Below the pieces are notes generated by a model, which saw only the letters and a list, made by a program, of their open reading frames with translations, was not told where the DNA came from and did not search any database. Source: Sphaerulina vaccinii (Eukaryota > Ascomycota > Dothideomycetes > Mycosphaerellales > Mycosphaerellaceae). Taken from it: a DNA stretch of 64,000 nt. This document shows, piece by piece, positions 33,117 to 43,619 of this stretch. The translations under genes were made by a program, and so were the position numbers. The stretch's first letter is position 1; each line of letters opens with the position of its first letter. Location of the stretch: NCBI GenBank assembly GCA_022570795.1, contig JAKUDP010000004.1:1736001-1800000 (forward strand), given 5' to 3'.

Positions 33117-33797
33117 AGAGCCGAAATTTGATGACTGGTGCGCAAAGGCCTCCTACAGTGGTATGAATGCTCAGCCAGATAAAGGCAAGTTGCTGGGTAA
33201 GTGTAGTAGGCAAATGGCATCCGCTGTTGACAATGTCTCACTAAGCTCATACTCATTGGGTGCTGAGCTCAAAAACAGACATCGCTGAAACCAGCTCCGC
33301 GATCCAGAGAGATCTGCTAGCCTCTCTACCTTCTACTTCAATTGGGCAGTGGAATGCCACATCAGCGTCGGAGCGCAACACAAGAGAATCATCATAGCGT
33401 TGCCACACTTCGATTTCGAAAGTGGGACATCAAAGGGCGAAGAGTACGCTTCTCGACTACGGACAGCTTTCGAGGGCGCCTAGCATGTTGTCTGCCGCGC
33501 CGTTAAAGCCCTCTGCCACCGGGGAGCCAGGAGCATACTAGGAGCAGTAACGTATGATCATAATGCTCTAATGAATGTGGTTATCTCATCATCGTCACAG
33601 TCCCTAATGCCTCACGCTACACTAATCGAAGGCCTGCTCTAGAGTTGCCTTTACAGTTCGAGTAGAGTTCGCAACTGTCCAGGAGTTGGGGCAAGGATAG
33701 TTAGGGGCACTGATAGTATATAGGAGTCGGCATCCGCCTCGCTTATAATCGCAGCTCTTTCTTCAATCGATAACCATCTGCACCTAGGCCAACGGAC
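33117..33797. other. Intergenic
   Basis: About 680 nt with no supported gene; promoter of the 2EXR-like gene at its right end (a TATA-like stretch near 33717-33722). Confidence 0.4.
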
Positions 33798-34791
33798 ATG
33801 TCTTCCGCAGAAAGCGATTACGGATCAGACTTCGACGAGATCGAGGCGGACGACGCTCTGACGCGCTATCTCGCCAGCTCCGTGTCACGACCACGCCAAA
33901 CGAGAGTCGGCACTGGCTTCCTCGACCTTCCACCAGAGATCAGAAATGAAATCTACTTACTGGCTCTCGCTATACCGCTCTCTGAAGACGATGGGCATCG
34001 ATTGTACGAAGAATGCAATGCCGGCGGCGCCAAGAATCAGCACGCAAAGAACGAGTCCATAGCAAGCTCAGAACTTCGACTGACAACCTGGAATTGCAAA
34101 CATTGCCACGCTTTGCGTTGTACCGAGCTTAGCATCAACATCCTCCAAGCCTCCAAGCAAGTCTACGCAGAGGCAGCGCCGGTGCTATATGGACACATTC
34201 AAGCGTCCCTCGTCCCTTGTCACAGGGCTCGAAGCAGGATTACAGATCAGAGCTATGCGACGAGGACCTGAGGCAGAAGACTATATCATGAGAAGCATAC
34301 TCGCTGATACTCCTCTTGAGGGGTGGTATGGTGAGGAATGGTATGATGAGGAATGGCTCATACCGAAGCTTTCACGCTGCGATCTTGCCACTTATATGAC
34401 TCAAGAGATATCCATGTTCGCACACGCGCGCAAATTCAAACGAGCAGATTTCATACCTCGGGATCAGATTCGACGGACATTTCCTCGACTGAAGACGATT
34501 ATCCTACGCTTCGGCCTGGCCAGTAGAGCTGGCCGGGCAGTTATGCCATTGGAGGTGTTGAAGCAAATGCTTGATCTGTATGCAGATTTCTGGAAGGACT
34601 ACACATTGGTCGTGGAGATGCAGTCGTATGCGATGGCTCTCTACCGTCATGAGATGACGCGATGGGACCTTGAGGAGCTGCAGAACCAGATCGTGATGAG
34701 TCTCAGGATGACATGTGCCGAAAGGCAGGCTAGAGCAGGGGCGAATACTTGGCCCAATGAGGTGTTGGAAGGTCGTATTCTGTTATCGTGA
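33798..34791 (+). pseudogene. 2EXR/F-box-like protein gene with one frame break
   Basis: Two frames, 33798-34196 and about 34195-34791, together encode about 331 aa. The first has GFLDLPPEIRNEIYLLAL, the start shared by fungal 2EXR/F-box-like proteins, a CxHC pair (NCKHCHALRC) and ILQASKQVYAEAAPVLYGH, where such proteins normally continue with N-T-F. Exactly there (34191-34200) the frame changes by +1, and the second frame resumes with TFKRPSSLVTGLEAGLQIR and runs to a normal end. No GT-AG intron fits (the only GT to AG interval is 22 nt). A small deletion in an ACACA-rich spot is the simplest cause; an assembly error is possible. Function of the family is unknown. Confidence 0.6.
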
Positions 34792-34986
34792 AGCTGGTGT
34801 CAAGAAATTTGTTTTAACCACTTTGATGCTGGTGAAGCGGATTCGTCATCTATCATACTGCATTTCTCCTTCCTCTTCGCGCTATGCCACCATACGTCTT
34901 ACCACCACACTGAACACAAAGAGATGTCCCGCTCGTCGAACATGCGCCGGCTCGAAACAAGTAATGGATCCCGAGCACTAGAACAC

Positions 34987-36999
34987 TCAAGCCTCAACCT
35001 TCCCACTCTTCCTCTTCTCCCACGCCAAACTCGCCGCCCTAGAGTGCATCACAGCATCCCTCGGCATCTCCTCCATATCCATAACATCCGCATCCCCAAG
35101 CACCAAACTAGCAGCAGCAGACTTCCTATTCTGCGCAGAGAACTCTACTAACCTAGGCTTGAGAGGTACAACAGCAGGTTTAGCCGTACCTTCCATGGCT
35201 CTCATGACTCTGGTCCTGGCGCGAGAGACACTGACTTGTCTCGCGACACTGACTTGGATGATGTCGTGTCCAGAGGCTTTGACGAGAGGGAGGAGAGGGG
35301 TGTGGAGGATCTCCAGATCGGTCGGAGAGGTTTGGGCAGCGGTCGTAGAAAAAGAGTAGGATTTCGAACGTAAGGTGGGTGGTTGAACTGGAGGTCGTGC
35401 TGCTTCGAGTACAGAATCATTATCAGTCGCTGTGGAAGGTGTAGGCGGTAGGGAGTTCTCGCTGTAGAAAGCTGAAGCACGAGATTCAGGCGAACTATTG
35501 CTCTGTTGGGTGTCCTTGCGTGTTGGTCGCATGAAGTCTGCTGTCACGGGCTCCGTCTTTGAGCGTGGCATTGGTCCTGGTCGACGAACTGATGTGGTAG
35601 GTCTTTCTTCTGTGAATTCCTCCTCTTCCTTGGTACGTATCGAGAGTTTACGTCTGAACGAAGGTGAAGTCTTGCTTCGCCTGACTCCAGCATTATTGTT
35701 TGTATTGACGCGAACGTGATCATCATCGGCGCCTTGAGACTGCGAGCGCTGAACTCTACTCTGCCTCCTTTCCAGAAGCGATGGCTTCGTGCCATTGGAG
35801 AGCTGCTTCTCGAACATTATGCTATACCTCGGGAAGTCCAGGGTTGGTAAGTCCAGAGCGAGTTGTGGGGTTCTCTGTGTCGTCCATGCTTTCTCGTCAC
35901 ATCCATCATCAGCAGACAGTGGCGAGTCATATCGAGCTTGACGCTGTCCAAATGCGTCTTCAGATCTGCGCCAGAACCCGGGCGATTTGGTGACTGGCGG
36001 CGGCGTTGGAGTGCCTCGCATGCGTAACCCAAGGCCCTTCGGCATGATTGACGTGCGAAGTCCTTTATCAATATATTGGTCTTGCCTCGTGCCTCGACCT
36101 GGGAGTGGCTCAGGCGAGTCAGTGAGCTTTTGCATGTTTGGACTTGGGACCAGTAAGCAGGACAGTGGAGTCGGCGGCCTCTCCATTTGCTCGACTTGTG
36201 CAATTCTACCCTTTGACGAGAGAGCGTCGTAAGGTACTGTGGCGGCTACCGTGGTAGCTTCTGGTTTGACCTTGTAGAACGGTTCAGTAGCCGTTTTGCT
36301 TCGAAAGAGGTTGCTAAAGGCTTTCCAGCTGGACTTCTTCTTGGCTTGAGGCTCCTTGGAAAGAATCTCTGCCTGCTCTTCGTTCTGCACAGGCGGTGTC
36401 GAGCTAGTAGGAGGCAAACCAGCAGTTCTCCTCGTAGTCAAAACACCAGCAGTGTGTGACCGACCCCAGGTGGGAGGACCCTGCGATGGGCTTCCTATTG
36501 CCATGCCTATACGCGGCGAATCGTCGCATGGCTGGAGTAAAGGTGAGTTGCAATAGGTCTTGCTCCGGGCGAACATTCCTGGCGATGGAGAAGGCCCACG
36601 TTGATCAAATGTCGCGCTGCGTGGCGGCATTCGTGGCGATGGTGTTGGGAAGTTGAACTTGTCCAGACCGCTGCTATACTCGATCACCTGGCCATTCCGT
36701 TCGAGGTCTTTGCCACACGTAGGCTGGGCTCTGAGTAGCTCAGCAGCTTCCTTCGCAGCAGGAGGAGTCGGCCGTCTGGTCGACAATGGTCGCTTGGGCC
36801 GCCTCTTGTCCACTCCTGCAGACTGTGGTCTCCCTGCCATGCTGCGCCTATGCTCGTTCACCGCTTCGTCTATCGAATCGAAGACTTCGTTTTCATCGAT
36901 AGTTGCGGGTTCCTTCTCTTTGATCTCTTGCTTCTGGTTGCCCTTGGCTCTGACATTCTTCTGTAGCCGCCTCGAGCTCGAGCGCGGGGGGAACGGCAT
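34987..36999 (-). CDS. Hypothetical disordered Ser/Pro/Arg-rich protein
   Basis: Single-exon frame of 670 aa starting MPFPPRSSSRRLQKN; the frame is open six codons upstream but without an ATG. The product is almost wholly low-complexity, with many Arg-Ser/Pro sites, Thr-Pro-Ser-Pro motifs and basic runs that look like kinase targets. Short ordered islands include SSWKAFSNLFRSKT and DLPTLDFPRYSIMFEKQL. Sequence like the latter recurs, in my memory, in conserved fungal proteins of unknown role. Such proteins often act as signalling or cytoskeletal scaffolds, but nothing here shows that. The length and uniform codon use argue against a chance frame. Confidence 0.75.
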   Translation of the reverse strand: MPFPPRSSSRRLQKNVRAKGNQKQEIKEKEPATIDENEVFDSIDEAVNEHRRSMAGRPQSAGVDKRRPKRPLSTRRPTPPAAKEAAELLRAQPTCGKDLERNGQVIEYSSGLDKFNFPTPSPRMPPRSATFDQRGPSPSPGMFARSKTYCNSPLLQPCDDSPRIGMAIGSPSQGPPTWGRSHTAGVLTTRRTAGLPPTSSTPPVQNEEQAEILSKEPQAKKKSSWKAFSNLFRSKTATEPFYKVKPEATTVAATVPYDALSSKGRIAQVEQMERPPTPLSCLLVPSPNMQKLTDSPEPLPGRGTRQDQYIDKGLRTSIMPKGLGLRMRGTPTPPPVTKSPGFWRRSEDAFGQRQARYDSPLSADDGCDEKAWTTQRTPQLALDLPTLDFPRYSIMFEKQLSNGTKPSLLERRQSRVQRSQSQGADDDHVRVNTNNNAGVRRSKTSPSFRRKLSIRTKEEEEFTEERPTTSVRRPGPMPRSKTEPVTADFMRPTRKDTQQSNSSPESRASAFYSENSLPPTPSTATDNDSVLEAARPPVQPPTLRSKSYSFSTTAAQTSPTDLEILHTPLLPLVKASGHDIIQVSVARQVSVSRARTRVMRAMEGTAKPAVVPLKPRLVEFSAQNRKSAAASLVLGDADVMDMEEMPRDAVMHSRAASLAWEKRKSGKVEA

Positions 37000-38613
37000 A
37001 TTGATTGTTTTTCTCAAACGCTATCTGCGACATGTGAGATATGATGCACGATAGAGTTGGCGTCAAACTTCCAGGACCGAGGATTTCGCCTGCGACAAGT
37101 GGTGAATGTGTAATGAAGCAGCTCTTCCCGAGAGTGCGGATGAACGAAGAGAAGAAGCAAATAGCGAGAAGCGAAGATGAAACGGCGCAAAGCTGGGAAT
37201 CGTGCCACGCAGATAAGAAAGGGTCGAAGGATGGTGATGAGACGAAGGAAGACTGCAAACCAGCGCAACAACCAGGCGTATCAGTGGACAAAAGACCGCC
37301 GTGCACTTCGAGCCATACAGCGCACGCTCAGACGAGAGGGCCTTGGCCGCACAGCAGGCGTGTGTAAAGGAAATTGAGCAAAGGACCCTCTCACACCTCG
37401 ACTCTCGCGCACAGCATCGTCCATCATCCCGGTCCGGCAGTAGCATACCCCGTCCGTGTTGTCGGAGAGTGCGTAAGGCTGTTGCACAGCACGCTTCCAA
37501 ACACGAGGTATGCTTGTCGAAGATGTGGTGTTCGCCACGTTCGAAATTCTTTGCTCAAATGCATCTTATTGGAGACCGAGATAACGAGATGGACGCCTGC
37601 AGTTCTTGTCAACCGCCACAACAGGTTGTGATCGTGCGGCGGGAGGGAGTGGGAGATGGCAGCAAATCTACCGTGCTGGCCAGTAGTGGTCAAAGAAGAG
37701 ACGTAGGGTGTTTCGAGTTGAAAGGACGTCTCGGCAGGTTCGCGCCGGGGTCAGGCACTTGTGAAAGTTGTGGTATTGCAGTGCCAGAAGTCTGGTTTCA
37801 AAACACAACACTCACGAAACACCACTACTCAGCACACTTCATACAGATCACTGACACACGCAGCTATATACAAGGCATCAACAAGGTCTCTGGAATGACC
37901 GCGCGTACTCGACCAGGCAGACTTCCTCAAGTCCGGGCAGAAGAAATTCTGAATTCACAAGAAGGACATACCGGTAGACTCAAGCACTCCAACATTCAAA
38001 TATCAGCATCTCGTCTTACTCCTATCAATGGAGCACTTTCCTCTTGGCTCTTGCGCGCACACAGAAGCGTTTATGGAGATGGGTGCGCCCTGTAAAGCCG
38101 CCGAGATCACGAAAGGCTGAGAATAGTGCCATGTGCAGCACACTACCTGCGATTTATTGTCATTTCGCTGCATCTCAACTGGTACACCTGCTCGCACTTG
38201 CTGGCAAGTAAATCCTTCCCTGGCCTCCAATACGGAACTTCATGTCGCATTGTGGCCCATGGCACAATCTTCCTAGAGTACACTTCTTGTTGCCAGTATG
38301 AGGTAGGCCATACGAGGTCTTATATTGCAAGTGCTCGACCTTACAGAGTACGGGTCAAGGCTGAATGTGCATCGGAAAGCCGACTACCGGCCAAAACTGA
38401 CATATGCTGATAGACCGAGCGTTCCTTCCCTTGAAGTAAAGTTGCAATAATCCTACCGACTACTTTACACACGGCATATCAAACTGACGCATCTTTAGCT
38501 TGCCGTCGCCAGCTTCTGTTATATCCGCCCTATGGCCAAAAAAATGATACCTGGACGACTTCAACGCTTCCACCAGTCTAATTACGACGAGCTCTTGGAT
38601 GGCAAAAGGACAG
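37000..38613. other. Gene-poor stretch left of the tRNA
   Basis: Several overlapping frames (for example 37301-38095 plus, from a GTG codon) have no recognised domain and are not called. The first part is the promoter of the disordered-protein gene. Confidence 0.45.
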
Positions 38614-38696
38614 TGCCCATTCTCGGAATCGAACCGAGGATCTTCTCATATCGTGTAGCGTACGAGTGAGACGCTGTACCACTAAGCCAAACGGGC
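38614..38696 (-). tRNA. tRNA-Thr(CGU) with an 11-nt intron
   Basis: On the minus strand an 83-nt sequence folds as a tRNA. The acceptor stem GCCCGTT pairs with AATGGGC (one G-U pair) and discriminator A follows. The A box is TGGCTTAGTGG and the B box GGTTCGATTCC. The anticodon stem TCTCA/TGAGA encloses the loop CT-CGT-A plus intron CGCTACACGAT directly after position 37, then A38. The T stem CTCGG/CCGAG is perfect. The anticodon CGU predicts threonine. The intron position is the standard one for nuclear tRNA introns removed by the splicing endonuclease. Confidence 0.93.
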
Positions 38697-40153
38697 TGGT
38701 TCGATTGCATAGTGACTTTGACCATAATCGATTAGTCAGCTGTCGACAACGAAAGATATAACCGCTCAAGCAGGGCCGGCGAAGACATCAGCTAGTATTC
38801 TTTGCTCGGGGACCAACGAGGACTGACCGTAACAGTCCGCCCGAGTCTACAAGCTCGAGTCCGACTTGACCGAGTCTGATTGGGACCATGTCAAAACGTA
38901 CAATTGTCTTCAGGCTTCAGAGTCTTCGAGATCTATGCATCGGCCATGCCACCTCCGGCTGCCGATATTTAGTTGATCCATCAAGTCTGCCTCGCTCTAC
39001 TTTGCTTTCCTTTCATTGCAGAGCATCTACTTCACAAGTTCATGGCCGGCACGATATCGCTCGTGTATGTTGGAACAGCATGCGGTCGTCAACGAGGCTC
39101 TGGCGACACGTATCACAACCCCTGCAGCTTACCATCCAGCCTACGACCACGAGTACGATCTTGGATGCCACCATCATCACACCAGTACACAACGATGGCA
39201 TCCGGCACGATTCCAGTCTTCGAGCCTGCACAGGCGATCACTGCCGACGATGAGGTAGTTCAGCGATTCTCCACTTGAGCATAAAGGTCACAGCTGGTCA
39301 AGATTTGCAAGCACAAAGCTTCCGTGCGATGCGCGATGCTGCATAAAGCACTGGCGGTGAAAAGACGTGAAGAGACAGAGCGACCACTCGGCGACAGTGA
39401 TTCAGCTGGCGCACAAGGTCCTCTATACCAGAATCCAGTCTTGTGGTGACACTCTTTAACACAAGCATTTCCAGGTGATCCTAGCAGATGTGTGGCTGAT
39501 TTTGAGGTGCCAATGTAGGACAGAGTACTGCAACGTCCGCACGAGGTAGCACAGGACAGCAGAGTGCACCTCGTTTATAGGCGAAGTGAACACAGTGCGG
39601 AGTTTCGCACTCCCGGACTCTTGGTTGCTCAACCATGTTTCCAGTAATCAAGCACAAGTCGTCGCTGTGTGCTAAGTGACACCGTTCAAGTCTACCAGGT
39701 GGGACCAATGAAAGAACAAATCGGCAGCCGGCACGCATATCAGTACCTTTGTACACTTGCATAGGTAAACGCTTACCAACTTCCGAAGGTTGTTAGCTGA
39801 ACCTGCGATTCAGACTCAGCGCGACTCTTACTCAATCCTGATCCTGCTAGTAGATGCAGGTGTTAGGTCGCACGGTGACGTGACTGGCCTGCCCTACAAT
39901 TATGCAGACGGCTCAGGAACAGGATCGGATACTACGAAACCGTAGACTGCTTCGAAAGCTACATATATTAGCTGGAGGCCCACGTAGGGACGGTCGCGCT
40001 GCAGCATACACTGCATGGAATCCTGGTCAATAGACTAACTTTCACCTCGTACCGCTCGTACACCGCACTTACTGATCCCAGCCTGTGGGGATACACTACT
40101 ATATAGATCACACCCTGACAGCTCTGCTGAAAGATACAGGCACAATAGTCACG
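38697..40153. other. Intergenic region before the P450
   Basis: No supported gene. Three overlapping frames at 38888-39278, one beginning with a hydrophobic stretch, lack consistent structure. Confidence 0.45.
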
Positions 40154-41839
40154 ATGGCTGTATCGATAATGGACCAGCTCCTCGCGAGCCACTTTCACAT
40201 CTACGCGCTCCTGGCTGTCGGCATTCTCCTTACATTTGTCGGAACCAAAGTCTACAAGATCTACCACGAGAATCGACCATACCCAGGGATTGCTCTCATT
40301 TCCCTTCCAGGCAAGACGCCAAAGGAGTCTTGGATTAAGCATGGCAATGAAACGATTATGCTTGGTCTTCAGACAACAAAAGACAATGAGCCATTCCAAA
40401 TCATGACAGGAACAGGACCAAAGATTGTCCTCAGGAACCACTTTGCAGAAGAAGTCGGCAAGAACAAGCATCTCTCGTTTGCTGACAGTATCCGCATCGA
40501 CTTCCTTGCAGATTATCCTGGCTTCGAAGGTGTCCGGATAGGCATCAATAGCTCGATCGTTCGTGATACCATTGTGCGGAAGTTGACGCAGTCGTTGGGT
40601 CTGGTCACCGAGGATCTAGTTGAGGAGACTACGGACTCCATTCATGATCTTTTCGGCGAGTCGACAGAATGGAAAACAGTTGAGCTGAAGCAGCCAGTGC
40701 AGAAGATGGTGTCTCGACTGTCGAGCAGAGTATTTCTGGGCAAGCCGCTTTGCAGGAATCCGAGATGGCTTGAGATCGCAACAGATTACACGATCCACGC
40801 CTTCACTGCTTCACGAAATCTGCGAGCAACCCCAAGCATGCTGAGACCCATCAAGCATTGGTTCATGCCAGCTTGCAAAGACTTGAGAAAGGATTTAAAT
40901 GACGCACGAACACTGATTAGTGGAGAAGTCGCGAGCAGAGATGCTGCGGCTAGAGCAGTAAGTCTCACAACAAACTCTATGCTGACAAAGGATATATAAG
41001 CTGACAACACACCCTCAGCTCCTAGCCCAAGGCAAGAAACCACCGAAGAAATCCGACGCTATCGCCTGGTTCGTCGAAATGGCACAAGAACAAGGACAAC
41101 AACTCAGCGTCATCGATCTGGTATCATGTCAGCTCAGTCTCACGTTAGCTGCCATCCACACTACCACTGAAGCAACATGTCAAGCACTCCAACATCTCTG
41201 CGAACATCCTGAATTCGTGCAACCTCTACGCGACGAGGTAATTCGCATGGTCGGCGAACATGGCTGGGCGAAGACTTCGTTGTATCAGTTACGACTCATG
41301 GATAGTTTCTTAAAAGAGAGTCAGAGACATTGTCGTGGCATGGGTAAGTCCTCCTTCTCCACTTCTCCATTCAATCCATATATCCAGCTAACACCGTACG
41401 AACAGCATCCCTCATGCGAACAGCAACATCCGACGTCGTAATGTCAGACGGCTACACCGTAAAAAAAGGTTCTCGCGTAATGCTCCTGGGCTCATTCATG
41501 GACGAAAAGTACTATCCCGACCACTTACATTTCAACCCTTACCGCTTTCTCGAAAAGTCCGATCAGGAGAATGGGAAGAATAACTGGCAATACGTCAGCA
41601 CTCGCCCCGAACACCTAGGTTTCGGCCTCGGTCTCCATGCGTGCCCAGGAAGATTCTTCGTAGCGAATGAACTCAAGATCGCTCTGGCGCAGTTATTGTT
41701 GAAATATGATTGGAGTTTTGACCCAGCGGAGGGAAAGACGGATTTTATTTGGATTGAGAGTAATCCGATGTGGAATCCTAGTGGGAAATTGAGGTTTAGG
41801 AGGAGGAAGGAGGAGGTGGATTTGAGTTTGGTGAATTGA
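40154..41839 (+). CDS. Cytochrome P450 monooxygenase, three exons
   Basis: ER-anchored heme-thiolate monooxygenase of 520 aa. Exons 40154-40957, 41019-41343 and 41406-41839; introns of 61 and 62 nt are GT-AG. The start MAVSIMDQLL precedes an N-terminal membrane anchor (IYALLAVGILLTFVGTKVY). The I-helix has LTLAAIHTTTEAT, which carries the oxygen-activating Thr; the K-helix ExxR is KESQRH; the PERF-like motif is HFNPYRF. The heme loop FGLGLHACPGRFF contains the axial Cys near residue 456. The HTTTEA helix and this heme loop resemble fungal P450s of terpenoid/secondary metabolism, but I cannot assign a CYP family. It is convergent with a Baeyer-Villiger monooxygenase. Confidence 0.93.
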
Positions 41840-42210
41840 AGGAGCCTGAATTGAGAGTCTCGGAATTGTGGCCAGTTTGCTGACGCTGGGTTGTTTGGAT
41901 ACAGCGTGGCATGGTCGTTATTGGCTCATTGGAGTCATTGGGTGGGTAGGAATACTTACATCGAGATGTCCGGATCCACTCTCCGAGTGCATTATTCGGC
42001 GTGAGTACACTCATCTCTACTCCGACTCATTCCATCTCGCATAGTGATCATGGTCTAAGCCACCAGGCTCGCAGACCAACCAGGTCCCCAGGTCTCGAGA
42101 GCTTCCCGAGTCACAGTGTTTATCCTTCGACGTGTATGCGCCTGTCTTCACACAAGCTCATCTCCGCCGGAAAGGTATGTATTCTTTACAACTTTCTGCT
42201 TACTTAACAG

Positions 42211-42356
42211 TCGTCCAGGCCTTATGGTCTAGTCGGTGAGTCGGTAAGTCGTTAGCATAGCTAACGTTCGATAGACACTTCGCCATTTCAGCGACGCAGA
42301 ATGTTACTGCCCTCGATCTTGTGGTTTCGCCAGTACCACCTGAGGGCGATTGTTTT
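42211..42356 (+). ncRNA. tRNA-like unit 1
   Basis: Divergent A box (TGGTCTAGTCGG) near 42225, hairpin TTAGC-ATA-GCTAA at 42252-42264, T-run at 42353. A 5-bp stem GTGGT/ACCAC near 42320-42340 could be a T-arm-like element. Confidence 0.35.
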
Positions 42357-42424
42357 GCTTTTGCAGAAGTCACTGCATGAGTTGGAGGCTCATATAAAAG
42401 AGCAAGTCGTGGTTGCCCATCAGT

Positions 42425-42556
42425 CCTCTATGGTCTAGTGGTATACTGTAAGTCGTTGATGTTTCAATGCCTGGCCAATAAGGAACTCGTTGTTTCAAGT
42501 CGAACGACTAGAACTTGGCAAACTCTTCATAGCGTCGTGCCAGCGGCGACTTTTTT
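42425..42556 (+). ncRNA. tRNA-like unit 2
   Basis: A box TGGTCTAGTGG at 42431, preceded by TATAAAAG at 42393. The hairpin is mostly lost. A B-box-like TTTCAATGCC lies near 42462 and a six-T run at 42551. Confidence 0.35.
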
Positions 42557-42640
42557 GCTTCTGGCCTGTCCTATCTTCCATCACGACTTGAAGGAGGCAA
42601 TGGAGGTCCATATACAAACGCAAGTCGATGTCATTCAACA

Positions 42641-42700
42641 GTCGTCTTGGTCTAGCGGTATGATTGATAAGTCGTCAGCATAGCTGATGCACACGACGGC
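42641..42700 (+). ncRNA. tRNA-like unit 3 (short)
   Basis: A box TGGTCTAGCGG at about 42648 with TATACAAA at 42611. Perfect TCAGC/GCTGA hairpin. The next copy follows after only 70 nt, so its 3' part is missing. Confidence 0.35.
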
Positions 42701-42710
42701 ATTTCAACAG

Positions 42711-42850
42711 TCGTCTTGGTCTAGTGGCAACATCAATAAGTCGTCAGCATAGCTGATGCTCGACAAGTCACTTCTATTGCGAAGCTCTCAAGTGTCTAGG
42801 CTTAAATTTTCCGGAAGACGATGCACATCCGCGCCTTTGGCGATTGTTTT
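42711..42850 (+). ncRNA. tRNA-like unit 4
   Basis: A box TGGTCTAGTGG near 42717, perfect hairpin at 42753-42765, T-run in GCGATTGTTTTGC at 42847. Confidence 0.35.
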
Positions 42851-42932
42851 GCCCCTCAAACTGTTCTTTTCCCAAGCAGCACTCCAAAGCAATAGAGGTC
42901 TATATACAAGTCTCAATCATGCTTCCTCAATA

Positions 42933-43095
42933 GTCGTCTTGGTCTAGTGGCAAGATCAGTAAGTCGTTGGCATAGCTGATGCTCGATGAGACATCATCAC
43001 GGCGGAGCTGTCAAGTCTCTCGACCTTGAAGTGTTCTATGTGTGCCATAGCGCGATCAACACAGAGGCCTTCAGGCGATTGTTTCACTATTCTTT
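42933..43095 (+). ncRNA. tRNA-like unit 5
   Basis: TATACAAG at 42903, A box TGGTCTAGTGG near 42940, hairpin TTGGC-ATA-GCTGA (two G-U pairs), T-run at 43092. Confidence 0.35.
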
Positions 43096-43183
43096 TGCAC
43101 TTCCATGGTCAATGCTGTGCTTTTGCTCCGCAGCAGCTCGCCTTGAGCACTCATATGTTCTTCAACATTGGTCGTTCTCAACC

Positions 43184-43343
43184 AGTCGTCTTGGCTTAGT
43201 GGTACGAACAATAAGTCGTCAGCAGAGCTGATGCTTGACACAAAGCTGTACTCGAACACGGCTCAAATGCATACCAAGGGGTATGCGGAGGCGGAACGAG
43301 GCTCTGTGCCACATATTGCAGGCGATTGTCTTGGGTTTCTTTT
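43184..43343 (+). ncRNA. tRNA-like unit 6
   Basis: Its TTGGCTTAGTGGTAC is identical over 15 nt to the tRNA-Thr gene at 38614-38696. Hairpin TCAGC-AGA-GCTGA; B-box-like GGCTCAAATGC near 43260; T-run at 43339. Confidence 0.35.
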
Positions 43344-43443
43344 GCACTTTGTTCCTTCGCTTTGCCTTGATATCCACCATGCTTTTGCTCAGATGGTATG
43401 GTACTGAGCAGTCATAAGTTTCTCAGCTTTCGTTCCTCTCAAC

Positions 43444-43587
43444 AGTCGCTTTGGTCTAGTGGTATGTCGGTAAGTCGTCAGTGAAGCTGATGCTTGACCC
43501 CTTGCATACATAGCCTACGTTCGAAGCCAACTTTGACCTAATGTGCGATGGTTCAATGCCCACTACCATCGAAGAACGATTGTTTTG
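43444..43587 (+). ncRNA. tRNA-like unit 7
   Basis: The most gene-like unit: A box TGGTCTAGTGG near 43452, hairpin TCAGT/GCTGA with one wobble, consensus B box GGTTCAATGCC at 43550-43560 and T-run at 43583. Confidence 0.42.
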
Positions 43588-43619
43588 CCCCCCTCCTACC
43601 CTTTTGCTCCCCTTCCACA

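Larger units (their letters stand above)
42207..43590 (+). repeat. Tandem array of about seven tRNA-like repeat units
   Basis: Units start near 42211, 42425, 42641, 42711, 42933, 43184 and 43444 (spacing about 70 to 260, mostly 214-260). A core shared in most is GTCGTCTTGGTCTAGTGG, a perfect Pol III A box (TGGTCTAGTGG), followed by TAAGTCGTCAGCATAGCTGA, which folds into a hairpin. A GCGATTGTTTTGC-like motif with a T-run ends most units about 120-150 nt after the A box. TATA-like elements lie about 30-40 nt before several units (TATAAAAG 42393, TATACAAA 42611, TATACAAG 42903). Long coding frames are absent. The array fills the space between the convergent P450 and monooxygenase genes. Confidence 0.8.

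Noticed and set aside
37301..38095. 264-codon plus-strand frame
   Set aside because: Starts at GTG, low-complexity basic composition, and no recognised motif; the Cys pairs are irregular.
38888..39278. Three overlapping frames, one starting with a hydrophobic stretch that mimics a signal peptide
   Set aside because: None dominates and the Cys pattern is irregular, so a secreted protein cannot be supported.
42211..43500. Array units as complete functional tRNA genes
   Set aside because: No unit gives acceptor, anticodon and T stems together; only the A box, a hairpin and sometimes a B box are present.
42207..43590. CRISPR array
   Set aside because: Eukaryotic context, repeat spacing irregular (70-260 nt), and repeats diverged with internal promoter-like structure.
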